Part shown: in pieces, positions 7,322 to 14,795 of the stretch
How positions within the stretch are numbered: position 1 is the stretch's first letter
Layout of the letters: each line of letters begins with the position of its first letter
Notes under the pieces: model-generated
Databases searched by the model: none
The model's input: only the letters and a program-made list of their open reading frames with translations
Told to the model about the DNA's origin: nothing
Assembly (NCBI GenBank): GCA_964646425.1
Contig: CAZYEI010000014.1
Coordinates: forward strand, 1 to 27,543
Source of the DNA: CAZYEI01 sp964646425
GTDB taxonomy: Bacteria > Bacillota_I > Bacilli_A > RFN20 > JAISJY01
Reading direction: 5' to 3'
Length of the DNA stretch: 27,543 bases
Program-made: the position numbers and the translations under genes

Positions 7322-8557
7322 TTAAGCTTCAACTGGTGTTAAACTAGAAAAATCATAAGTGATTGCTGATGCAGCGATTCCTGTTGATACTTTTAATCCA
7401 CATTTATCTTCTTCATCTTTTAATTGATTCCAACCACCAACATTATAAATTCTTGTCATATCATAGTCATATTGAGCTAATAATGTTAAGAATGGTGTAA
7501 CACGTCCTCCAACTTGGCACATAAAGAAATATGTTTGATCTTTAGGGAAAATATTGTTTAATACAGCTTCTGATTCTTCATAGTTTGCTGTGAAAGTTCC
7601 ATCAGAATTTTGAGTAAATAGACATCCTTCTCCAACAATTACTTTAAAATATGATGCAGTTTCAAATCCAGCGATATGTCCTAATCCGTATCCTTCAGAT
7701 GCATCACGTAAGTCAACATAACGAACTTCTTCTCTAGACATATAGTCCTTTAAAGGTGCTGCAGCTGCATTTGTTACTTCAGGATTGATTGTAATTGAAC
7801 ATTCTCCTGCTTTATATGTTGGATTTTCTCCCCATGCAGTAGGTAAAGCTTCAGTAGCTTTTGCTGCAACCTTACGTACAGTTTTAAGACTAGCTGTTTC
7901 TTCTTCAACTGGTGTTAAACTAGAAAAATCATAAGTGATTGCTGATGCAGCGATTCCTGTTGATACTTTTAATCCACATTTATCTTCTTCATCTTTTAAT
8001 TGATTCCAACCACCAACATTATAAATTCTTGTCATATCATAGTCATATTGAGCTAATAATGTTAAGAATGGTGTAACACGTCCTCCAACTTGGCACATAA
8101 AGAAATATGTTTGATCTTTAGGGAAAATATTGTTTAATACAGCTTCTGATTCTTCATAGTTTGCTGTGAAAGTTCCATCAGAATTTTGAGTAAATAGACA
8201 TCCTTCTCCAACAATTACTTTAAAATATGATGCAGTTTCAAATCCAGCGATATGTCCTAATCCGTATCCTTCAGATGCATCACGTAAGTCAACATAACGA
8301 ACTTCTTCTCTAGACATATAGTCCTTTAAAGGTGCTGCAGCTGCATTTGTTACTTCAGGATTAATTGTAATTGAACATTCACCTGCTTGATATGTTGGGT
8401 TTTCTCCCCATGCAGTAGGTAACTCTTTTGTATTAGTGTTTGCATTACTACTAGAACTATTATTGCTAGAAACACTATTGCTGTTATTTGAATTATTACA
8501 GCCAACTAGGCCAAGAGTTATTAAGCCCATGCAAGCTAATAAACCAAATTTTTTCAT
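7322..8557 (-). CDS. lipoprotein with two near-identical rhodanese domains
   Basis: 411 residues. A lipoprotein signal (LGLVGC, lipid Cys20) and an Asn/Ser-rich linker (about 21-43) lead into two rhodanese domains of 192-residue spacing, joined by a short basic linker (about 220-236). Each has YVDLRDASEG, GHIAGF and an active-site loop C-Q-V-G-G-R with catalytic Cys155 and Cys347, so both can in principle carry persulfide sulfur. The proteins of the two units differ by one residue (Gln/Lys). Rhodaneses move sulfane sulfur between thiols; here this would happen outside the membrane. The ATG at 8557 follows AGGAGG by 9 bases. Strong promoter, strong binding site and GC-richer codons suggest high expression. 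It is its own transcription unit, separated from rnfB by a terminator. Confidence 0.87.
   Translation of the reverse strand: MKKFGLLACMGLITLGLVGCNNSNNSNSVSSNNSSSSNANTNTKELPTAWGENPTYQAGECSITINPEVTNAAAAPLKDYMSREEVRYVDLRDASEGYGLGHIAGFETASYFKVIVGEGCLFTQNSDGTFTANYEESEAVLNNIFPKDQTYFFMCQVGGRVTPFLTLLAQYDYDMTRIYNVGGWNQLKDEEDKCGLKVSTGIAASAITYDFSSLTPVEEETASLKTVRKVAAKATEALPTAWGENPTYKAGECSITINPEVTNAAAAPLKDYMSREEVRYVDLRDASEGYGLGHIAGFETASYFKVIVGEGCLFTQNSDGTFTANYEESEAVLNNIFPKDQTYFFMCQVGGRVTPFLTLLAQYDYDMTRIYNVGGWNQLKDEEDKCGLKVSTGIAASAITYDFSSLTPVEA
7327..7846 (-). repeat. tandem repeat unit, second rhodanese domain copy (520 bp)
   Basis: Direct repeat of 7903-8422 at a period of 576 bp (192 codons). I find four mismatches, all in the last ~70 bp at the coding 5' end (about 7777-7846); the other ~450 bp are identical, including all third codon positions. 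Confidence 0.95.
7903..8422 (-). repeat. tandem repeat unit, first rhodanese domain copy (520 bp)
   Basis: Partner of the repeat at 7327-7846, separated from it by a 56-bp linker. Identity at silent positions points to recent duplication or ongoing gene conversion rather than selection on the protein alone. Recombination between the copies would remove exactly one domain in frame. Confidence 0.95.
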
Positions 8558-8591
8558 TTTAAAATTCCTCCTAATCATTTTTGGCATAAAA

Positions 8592-8620
8592 ATTATACAC
8601 TATTATTAAAATTTTATCAA
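8592..8620 (-). promoter_or_regulatory. strong sigma-A-type promoter for the double rhodanese gene
   Basis: Minus-strand TTGATA (8620-8615), 17-base spacer, TATAAT (8597-8592). It lies between the rnf terminator and the AGGAGG of the lipoprotein gene, giving a leader of about 30 bases. Confidence 0.8.
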
Positions 8621-8639
8621 TACTTTTATCTAAACAAAT

Positions 8640-8671
8640 AAAAAATTGGCATCTAATGACACCAATTTTTT
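8640..8671 (-). terminator. intrinsic terminator of the rnf operon
   Basis: Begins 3 bases after the rnfB stop codon. Arms 8640-8653 and 8658-8671 form a 14-bp stem in minus-strand RNA (two G-U pairs) with a 4-base loop, ending in TTTTTT. Its position confirms that rnfB really ends at 8675. Confidence 0.9.
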
Positions 8672-8674
8672 ACC

Positions 8675-8998
8675 TTATAAAGTTACTTTAGTTATCGTTC
8701 CATCAGGTCCAGGATTATTATCCAAATAATCTTTTAAAACTTGTTTTTTCTCAGGCTTAATTACTTTACATCCAGAAATCGATTTAGATTCTCCGGTTAA
8801 AAGTGATTCAGCAAAAGCAGCACATCCAGCTTTGCCACAAGCCCCACAATTATAACCAGGTAATAATTCAATTACTTTATCAATTCTTGTGTCTTGTTCA
8901 ACAACCAAGAATTTTGAAGCAATTGCTAATAATATACCTAGAATTAAAGCTAAAACTAATGAAATAATAATTGCAGTAATAATTACTTTAATATCCAT
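8675..8998 (-). CDS. rnfB: RnfB, short form lacking the ferredoxin-like domain
   Basis: 107 residues. An N-terminal membrane helix (about 5-28) is followed by the Fe-S domain of RnfB with Cys51, Cys54, Cys59 and Cys77 in the pattern C-x2-C-x4-C-x17-C (GYNCGACGKAGC), a [4Fe-4S] site on the cytoplasmic side. Usual RnfB proteins continue with at least one domain carrying two further [4Fe-4S] clusters, which takes electrons from ferredoxin; this protein stops about 30 residues after the last Cys. The stop is followed at once by a terminator, and no ferredoxin-type cysteines follow in any frame, so this is not a simple frameshift. The ATG at 8998 follows GGAGAA, two bases after the preceding gene. 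An upstream in-frame extension overlaps that gene and is not used. Confidence 0.85.
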   Translation of the reverse strand: MDIKVIITAIIISLVLALILGILLAIASKFLVVEQDTRIDKVIELLPGYNCGACGKAGCAAFAESLLTGESKSISGCKVIKPEKKQVLKDYLDNNPGPDGTITKVTL

Positions 8999-9000
8999 AT

Positions 9001-9183
9001 TTATTTCTCCTTCTCTGAAGTGTTTTTTAAGCAAGTTTTTACGGGACAAGTTGAGCATTCCGCTTCTAAATCTTCACAATTATCCGGCTTGGGAGTTTTT
9101 TTATTTAGAAGAAAGCTAACGACAAACAAAATGATTAATATACCAATAATCACTAGTGTTGCAATTATTTGCCCAGGTGTCAT
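9001..9183 (-). CDS. small Cys-rich single-pass membrane protein inside the rnf operon
   Basis: 60 residues. A hydrophobic helix (about 6-27) is followed by a short hydrophilic tail holding Cys36, Cys43, Cys46 and Cys51 (C-x6-C-x2-C-x4-C). The layout recalls the small FeoB-associated Cys-rich membrane proteins, but I cannot assign it firmly. Its ATG overlaps the rnfA stop codon (TAATG) and its stop is 2 bases before rnfB, so translation is coupled on both sides and the gene is clearly real. Four cysteines could bind an Fe-S cluster or another metal, or do thiol chemistry next to RnfB, which here lacks its ferredoxin domain. Which side of the membrane the tail faces is not certain; two Lys right after the helix suggest the cytoplasm. 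Confidence 0.75.
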   Translation of the reverse strand: MTPGQIIATLVIIGILIILFVVSFLLNKKTPKPDNCEDLEAECSTCPVKTCLKNTSEKEK

Positions 9184-9767
9184 TATGCAATTCCCGCAAA
9201 GCCCGCAAATGCCATTGCCATAAATCCAGCAATAATCAAAGCAATTGCAGCACCTTTAAATGGTTTTGGAATTGGAGAAGTTTCAATTCTTTCACGAATA
9301 CCCGCAAAAATATACATAACTAAAATATAACCAATACCAATAGAAATAGCATAAATTAAAGTTTCAATTAATCCATAATTTTGGCCCACATTAACAAAAT
9401 TAGCTACCCCTAAAATCGCACAATTAGTAGTAATAAGTGGTAAATAGATACCTAATACTTTATATAAACTTGGTAAATATTTTTTGATTATCATTTCAAC
9501 AAATTGAACTAATGTTGCAATAACCAAAATAAAGACTATTGTAGACAAGAATGTAACATTAAATGGAATTAGTATAAAATTATATAATAGCCATGTTACT
9601 AAACTTGATAATACTAAAACGAATAATACTGCAAGTCCCATTCCAATAGAACTTGAACGTTTTTTAGAAACACCAATAAAAGAACATATTCCCCAAAATT
9701 GAGAAAGAAGAACATTGTTAACTAAGATTGCCCCGATAGCTAGCGAAATAATTTCAGCAAATGTCAT
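9183..9767 (-). CDS. rnfA: RnfA, membrane subunit of the Rnf complex
   Basis: 194-residue integral membrane protein with six predicted helices, the normal RnfA length. It pairs with RnfE, and together they hold a membrane-embedded Fe-S centre through Cys residues in opposed half-helices. Here these are the Cys in FWGICSFIG near residue 27 and the Cys in TTNCAILG near residue 115. The start codon overlaps the rnfE stop (TAATG). All ligands look intact, so the electron path through the membrane should be complete despite the short RnfB. Confidence 0.93.
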   Translation of the reverse strand: MTFAEIISLAIGAILVNNVLLSQFWGICSFIGVSKKRSSSIGMGLAVLFVLVLSSLVTWLLYNFILIPFNVTFLSTIVFILVIATLVQFVEMIIKKYLPSLYKVLGIYLPLITTNCAILGVANFVNVGQNYGLIETLIYAISIGIGYILVMYIFAGIRERIETSPIPKPFKGAAIALIIAGFMAMAFAGFAGIA

Positions 9768-10432
9768 TATTTATTATCTCCTTTCTTTTTGTTTTTAATT
9801 TTTGTGCCGATTACAGAAACAATAGCTAAAACAATTGCCATTGTAATAAATGCACCAGCACTTGATGTAAATAAGCCAATTTTAAAGTTTTCCAATAAAG
9901 GAATTGTAAAACTTTGACTCGCATTAAATGGATTTGATAATGTAATTGATTGAGTTCCTAAAACTTCTCTTACAAATGCAATAAGCAATAATGCTAATCC
10001 ATAACCAATAGATTGACCAATAGCATCCATAATCGATGGAAGCACCTTGTTTTTTGAAGCAAATGCCTCGGCTCTACCTAAAATAATACAATTAACTACA
10101 ATTAAATTAATAAATGTAGATAATTCTGTGTATAAAGCAGGAGTAAATGCCTGCATTAATAATGATACACATGTCACAAATGTAGCTACAATAATAATAT
10201 ATACAGGAATTCTAATCTCATTTGGAATAACTTTTCTTAATAAAGAAATTACAATATTAGATAGCAATAGCACAAATAAGAAAGCCATTGTCATTCCGAT
10301 AGCATTCATAACTTTATCAGTAATCGCAAGTGCAGGACATAGTCCAAGTAATGAGACAAACAATGGATTAGAAGTTATTACGCCATCCTTGAAGATAGAT
10401 TTTAATGATACTTTATTTTCTTTTTCTTTCAT
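9767..10432 (-). CDS. rnfE: RnfE, membrane subunit of the Rnf complex
   Basis: 221 residues with about six membrane helices, a paralogue of RnfA with the opposite orientation. The conserved Cys residues lie in SLLGLCPALA (near 30) and VVNCIILGRAEAFAS (near 115). It has a short charged N-terminus (MKEKENK). The ATG at 10432 lies 8 bases after GGAGG; a GTG inside that same GGAGGTG could be misread as the start at 10441. It is followed by an overlapping rnfA and preceded by rnfG with a 12-base gap. Confidence 0.92.
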   Translation of the reverse strand: MKEKENKVSLKSIFKDGVITSNPLFVSLLGLCPALAITDKVMNAIGMTMAFLFVLLLSNIVISLLRKVIPNEIRIPVYIIIVATFVTCVSLLMQAFTPALYTELSTFINLIVVNCIILGRAEAFASKNKVLPSIMDAIGQSIGYGLALLLIAFVREVLGTQSITLSNPFNASQSFTIPLLENFKIGLFTSSAGAFITMAIVLAIVSVIGTKIKNKKKGDNK

Positions 10433-10444
10433 AAATAGCACCTC

Positions 10445-11554
10445 CTATGCACCATATGCATTTGAATGAGCATTAACAACTGCTGACATTTGAGCAATTA
10501 TTTTATTTGATGTAAATGTTGCTCCAGTTATTTTATCAACTTCACTATTAGATAGGCTATTCTTTAACTCAGCAACTGTAAATCCATTAAAGTTTTCACT
10601 CAACCATGGATTTTCAGCAATAGATGGTAAATCAATTGCCCCCATAGAATCAGTTGAATTAACAATTGTAACTTTTGTATTTTCAAAATTGTTATCAAAT
10701 TGGAATACTAATTTATATGTTTGAGTTTTACGTTGTCCATGTTCTACTTCACAAGAATAAGATCCCTCAACAATATATGCATGACCTTTCACTGAGTTAT
10801 CGGCATCTACAATATCAACATAATTTAATAATCCTAAATTTTGCATTGTTTTATTGTATGCATTTTCAGAAACATTTCCTTTTAATGCTGTTTTAAAGTC
10901 TTCTGTTTTATCAACCAATGTTTGACCTTCAGTTAAATTTAACATTGCTAATTCAGCACTTGTTAAAGAAATAGTACTTTCTTCAGTTCCGAAAATTTCA
11001 GTTTTATGGAATGAAATAACATTATCTACTCCTGTTAATACAGCATTTAATGTAATTTTAGCTGTTGAACCTGCTACATAATCAACTTCAGTAGCAACAT
11101 CATCAAAAGCTAAATTTTTAAATTGAGCAGCAAAGTCAGGACTATTAAGTAAAGGTCCACCATATGTTCCACTATTTGTTTCATTATGTGAAATCACATC
11201 AAACCCGATAATAACTTCCTCTGTTGCAGATAATACTAACACAAACTTAATTCCAGATTGTGTATTGTATCCCGTTACTTCTGCTTGATAGCCATAAGAA
11301 GTAACTTTATTATCTTCGCTAATTGCATAGATATTACTAATTTTAGCAGCTGATACTTTATCAGCATCAAATGTATCAACAACACTTTCTACTGAATCCA
11401 TTGATGGAACAATTGTGCCTAATAAGTCAAAAGCCTCTTTATTTGCATTATATTGAATTCTGTCCTTAGTAAATTCATAAACAACGCTTAATGAACCAGC
11501 GCAAGCAGCACCGACAAGTCCTAAAATTAAAGGAAATTTAATAAGTTTATTCAT
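10445..11554 (-). CDS. rnfG: RnfG with two FMN-binding domains
   Basis: 369 residues, well above the ~190-210 usual for RnfG. One membrane anchor (about 5-26) is followed by two copies of the FMN-binding fold on the extracytoplasmic side. Domain 1 (about 85-185) has GYQAEVTGY, IGFDVISHNET and the site VDYVAGST, with Thr164 at the flavin position but S for A before it. Domain 2 (about 255-362) has the canonical site VDKITGATFTS, with Thr346 as the residue to which ApbE attaches FMN. So one covalent FMN is near certain and a second is possible. The ATG at 11554 follows AAGGAG; a TTG two codons upstream is less likely. Extracytoplasmic RnfG passes electrons between the membrane centre and RnfD. 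Confidence 0.88.
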   Translation of the reverse strand: MNKLIKFPLILGLVGAACAGSLSVVYEFTKDRIQYNANKEAFDLLGTIVPSMDSVESVVDTFDADKVSAAKISNIYAISEDNKVTSYGYQAEVTGYNTQSGIKFVLVLSATEEVIIGFDVISHNETNSGTYGGPLLNSPDFAAQFKNLAFDDVATEVDYVAGSTAKITLNAVLTGVDNVISFHKTEIFGTEESTISLTSAELAMLNLTEGQTLVDKTEDFKTALKGNVSENAYNKTMQNLGLLNYVDIVDADNSVKGHAYIVEGSYSCEVEHGQRKTQTYKLVFQFDNNFENTKVTIVNSTDSMGAIDLPSIAENPWLSENFNGFTVAELKNSLSNSEVDKITGATFTSNKIIAQMSAVVNAHSNAYGA

Positions 11555-11568
11555 ATTCAATTTTCTCC

Positions 11569-12615
11569 TTATAATAATGCAAAGCCAACATTAACTAAAA
11601 CTGCAATTAGTATCGCAATTAAAGCAACAATCCATGACTTTTTAACATTCTCTGTCGTTTTTCCTTTAATAGCAGAATCGATTAAAGGAGTGCAAAAGTT
11701 CATAATTACAATAGAAAATACAACGCCTTCAGGAAGATTTCCCGAAACTCTAATCAGCATAGTAAACATTGCAGCTCCTATGGCAAAAATTACTTTTCCT
11801 AATGGTGATGTTGGGGAAGTTACAGGATCTGTTAACATAAATACAGCACCAAATAATAAACCACCAGCAAACATATGAGTTAAAGCATAAGTTAAAACAT
11901 AATCAACTTTAAATACTAATCCCAACGCAATTGAGATAATAAATGTTGTTCCAACATATGCACAAACAACACGATAGTTAATTATCTTTCTAACAATCAA
12001 ATATATAGCAGCAACAATTAATAATAAAGAACAAGTTTCGCCGATTGCTCCGATATATTGACCTAAAAACAAATCTAACAAAGTGAAATTTCCAGGAATT
12101 TGACCAGTAATCCAATTGATATTACCAGTAATTGTTCCTCCAGCAAAACCATCTTGAACAATCGTTCTTCCAAGTTCCATAAATAAGCCAACCATCACTC
12201 TGCCAATTGCAGCAGGGTTAACAACATTATGTCCAAATCCTCCAAATACCAACTTACCTAGAACAGTGCCAAACACTGAACCAACAATAATAGTAAAAAT
12301 ACTTGTATTTGCAGGAACACATAAAGCAAAAATAATACCTGTAACATAACTATAAGAGTTAAGTACATGCTTAAACATATCTTTCCAAGTCACTTTTGAT
12401 ATTAATCCTACGACAACATCACATAAACATGAAACTAAGATAGATACAAGCCCAATAAGTAATACACTAATTCCGTTACTTGTTCCAACATTAATAAAGT
12501 GAAACACAGCAGCATAAATCCAGACAACACACAAAACAGCAAAAAGTTCAATCATTATCTTGGTTGTTGATCTTTTTGTTCTTTGAAATGGTCCTGGAGT
12601 CATTCTTAATTGCAT
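11569..12615 (-). CDS. rnfD: RnfD, ion-pumping membrane subunit
   Basis: 348-residue integral membrane protein of the RnfD/NqrB family, the subunit that moves Na+ or H+. It has about ten hydrophobic segments, the VVNPAAIGRVM region and the TDPVTSPTSPLGK loop after a GGLLFGAVFML helix, both typical. RnfD normally carries FMN covalently on a Thr in D-x-x-S/T-G-A-T. The equivalent here seems to be DGFAGGT (Thr161), a relaxed version with A for S/T and G for A. The start is ATG at 12615, 8 bases after GGAGG; a TTG six codons upstream lies in the binding site itself. It is preceded by a ~70-base gap after the thioredoxin-like gene. Confidence 0.9.
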   Translation of the reverse strand: MQLRMTPGPFQRTKRSTTKIMIELFAVLCVVWIYAAVFHFINVGTSNGISVLLIGLVSILVSCLCDVVVGLISKVTWKDMFKHVLNSYSYVTGIIFALCVPANTSIFTIIVGSVFGTVLGKLVFGGFGHNVVNPAAIGRVMVGLFMELGRTIVQDGFAGGTITGNINWITGQIPGNFTLLDLFLGQYIGAIGETCSLLLIVAAIYLIVRKIINYRVVCAYVGTTFIISIALGLVFKVDYVLTYALTHMFAGGLLFGAVFMLTDPVTSPTSPLGKVIFAIGAAMFTMLIRVSGNLPEGVVFSIVIMNFCTPLIDSAIKGKTTENVKKSWIVALIAILIAVLVNVGFALL

Positions 12616-12684
12616 TATTAATTCCTCCTTCAAATAATAATTTAATATACTCTTTATAAAATATAAATCTTAATTAATATAATA

Positions 12685-13503
12685 TTATTTATTATATAGG
12701 ATTTTTAATTCTTTACTATCATATTTTATGTTAGAATAACTAACTAACGTTCCTTTTTCATATTGAAGCATATAATAATCAGGTAAAGCTTCTAAAGAAT
12801 TATTTTCTCCTAAATAATAATTTACTTTATTTAATAATTTTATATAATGAGATTCTTCAAAATTTGAGCAATCCAAATAATATCCTGATATATCATTATT
12901 CATAATAAAGTAATTTCTTAAAAATTCATCATACTCTTGATCGTATGATTTTGAAATAAATAAATTAAACGATTCATTCTTTATTACTTTGCGATTATAA
13001 CTATAATAAGTATCCAAATGTTGATAATTGTCTTGATAAAAATTAAGTAGTTGTACACTATCCATTATTCCAATATTAACATTAACAAATTCACCATTAA
13101 TAATTTTACTTATTGTGGGAGTGTATAACGTAGTAATACTATATTCATTTTTTTCATAATAATCTTTTCCTAAGACATCATAATAATAGGCAGAAATAGT
13201 TAACGCATTAATCTCTTCTAATTCACTATGATTTAATGTATAAAGTTTCAGATTATCATTTTCGGTTAAAAATTCAGAAACAATCGGGTAAAATTGAGCA
13301 CAAGATGTACATCCATTTCTCTTTAAGAAAAAAACAAAACTTTCTTTTTCAAGCAACATTTCATTAAATTCATCATAATCTAAATCTATCAATTGTCCTC
13401 TTTTTCTAAATTTGTCTAATCCATCGTCATATTTTTTACTACTACAGCCAACTAGAACAAATAAAGTTACTAGAGAAACAACAATTGTATTTAAGACTTT
13501 CAT
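12685..13503 (-). CDS. thioredoxin-like lipoprotein in the rnf operon
   Basis: 272 residues with a lipoprotein signal ending at Cys20 (VLVGC). Residues about 38-145 have a thioredoxin-like layout: strand ESFVFFLKR, then C65-T-S-C68 at the start of a helix, and a Thr-Pro (Pro129, the cis-Pro position) before a strand, followed by VNVNIG. The second half (about 150-272) has no CxxC and may be a degenerate second domain; I do not recognise it. It should work outside the membrane in thiol-disulfide exchange. It lies 8 bases after apbE and before rnfD; a gene of this kind is not part of the standard rnfCDGEAB set. Its binding site is GGTGAT, three bases before the ATG. Confidence 0.78.
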   Translation of the reverse strand: MKVLNTIVVSLVTLFVLVGCSSKKYDDGLDKFRKRGQLIDLDYDEFNEMLLEKESFVFFLKRNGCTSCAQFYPIVSEFLTENDNLKLYTLNHSELEEINALTISAYYYDVLGKDYYEKNEYSITTLYTPTISKIINGEFVNVNIGIMDSVQLLNFYQDNYQHLDTYYSYNRKVIKNESFNLFISKSYDQEYDEFLRNYFIMNNDISGYYLDCSNFEESHYIKLLNKVNYYLGENNSLEALPDYYMLQYEKGTLVSYSNIKYDSKELKILYNK

Positions 13504-13511
13504 TTAATCAC

Positions 13512-14768
13512 CTATTTCTTTTCAATAATAAATTCCTTATTGTAATATTTAGTATTATATTGAACTAAATAATTTTTAAAATTTTGGGTTAAATATAAAT
13601 CAATTTTTTGATTTTCTTGATCGACTTCTTTTTCTAATAATACTTCTACTGAAATATTATAAAATTCTTCAATATCCTTAATTATTTCCATTATTTTATC
13701 AATAGAACCAATACTAAATAGTGCAGTTGATAATCCATCTAAAATATCACTCCTAGATGTACTTTTCAAAGATACCACACGATAATTTCTTTCTGGATAT
13801 CCTGTATGAGGATTCAATATATGATGTCTAATCACTTTTTGACCATTAGCATCAAAAAAGTAAAAACTATTTTCATAATCTCCAGAAACCGAAAGTGTAT
13901 ATGTATCATCAAATTTCATTGTTGCAATTTGAGCAACTGAAAACGCTGTTTTATAAGGAGCAGCTAAGCCAATAAGCCAATAATCACGATCAGGATTAGG
14001 ATTCTTACCCAAACCATATGATGAACTACTGCCTCCATCAATTAGGGCAGGAACATTAAACAAATCTACAATGGCTTTTCCTTTTTCAACTGCATAACCT
14101 TTAGCTATTGCACCTAAACTTATAGTAATTTTATCTATATTATTATATTTTTTGAATTCGATTGTATTATTTTCATCATCAATAATAATATAGTTTTCTA
14201 ATTCATTATAAGGAATAGACTTTGATATGGCATTTACTATATCATCTTCAAGAGGATCTTGATCCTCAAAACAATACGGAGAAAATCTAGTATATGTATT
14301 ACCATCAACTTCCTTATAATTCCATACATCTATTAACTCACCTAAAGTAGGATTAAAGTAGCCCTGCGTTAATTTACTTAATTCTATTGATATTGATAAT
14401 AAATCAATTAAATCTTGATCAACTATTAATTTTTCACCATTGCCATAAGAATCATTAATAGTTTTTAAATTAATAATATCATTTCCATCAGCATCTATAA
14501 ATTCATTATATCGATCAAATAAAATATGTAATCTTTGAATCTCTTTATTAAATGTTTGGAAAATATTTTGATAATCTTGTTGACAAAATGTTCTAATAGT
14601 AATTGCAGTATTAAACGGAGCAACAATATTATTGTCTTTAGTTCTAATACTATATACTTGAGAATCAATTATTTCATATGAAGTAGCTGATGTTCCATTA
14701 GTAGAACTGCAACCAATTAATAAAACAGTGCTTAACAATAAAGAAAAATTTAAAAATTTATTTTTCAT
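13512..14768 (-). CDS. apbE: ApbE-type FAD:protein FMN transferase lipoprotein
   Basis: 418 residues, exported and lipid-anchored (LLIGC, Cys20). ApbE transfers FMN from FAD to a Thr/Ser of RnfG and RnfD on the outer face of the membrane. Visible family features in order: LFDRYNEF, GYFNPTLGELIDVWNY, SLGAIAKGYAVEKG, IDGGSSSSYG, LSVSGDYE, HHILNPHTGYP and SDILDGLSTALFSIG. These cover the FAD and Mg sites. The GGSSS replaces the more common GGD-type motif, a small variation. Its place in the rnf operon, between rnfC and the thioredoxin-like gene, ties it directly to maturation of the three candidate flavin sites on RnfG and RnfD. Confidence 0.92.
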   Translation of the reverse strand: MKNKFLNFSLLLSTVLLIGCSSTNGTSATSYEIIDSQVYSIRTKDNNIVAPFNTAITIRTFCQQDYQNIFQTFNKEIQRLHILFDRYNEFIDADGNDIINLKTINDSYGNGEKLIVDQDLIDLLSISIELSKLTQGYFNPTLGELIDVWNYKEVDGNTYTRFSPYCFEDQDPLEDDIVNAISKSIPYNELENYIIIDDENNTIEFKKYNNIDKITISLGAIAKGYAVEKGKAIVDLFNVPALIDGGSSSSYGLGKNPNPDRDYWLIGLAAPYKTAFSVAQIATMKFDDTYTLSVSGDYENSFYFFDANGQKVIRHHILNPHTGYPERNYRVVSLKSTSRSDILDGLSTALFSIGSIDKIMEIIKDIEEFYNISVEVLLEKEVDQENQKIDLYLTQNFKNYLVQYNTKYYNKEFIIEKK

Positions 14769-14795
14769 AATATCTTCCCTGTTTTAATTATCAAA

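Noticed and set aside
8560..8998. Frameshift or sequencing error truncating rnfB
   Set aside because: A terminator follows the stop within 3 bases and no ferredoxin-type cysteine motifs follow in any frame.
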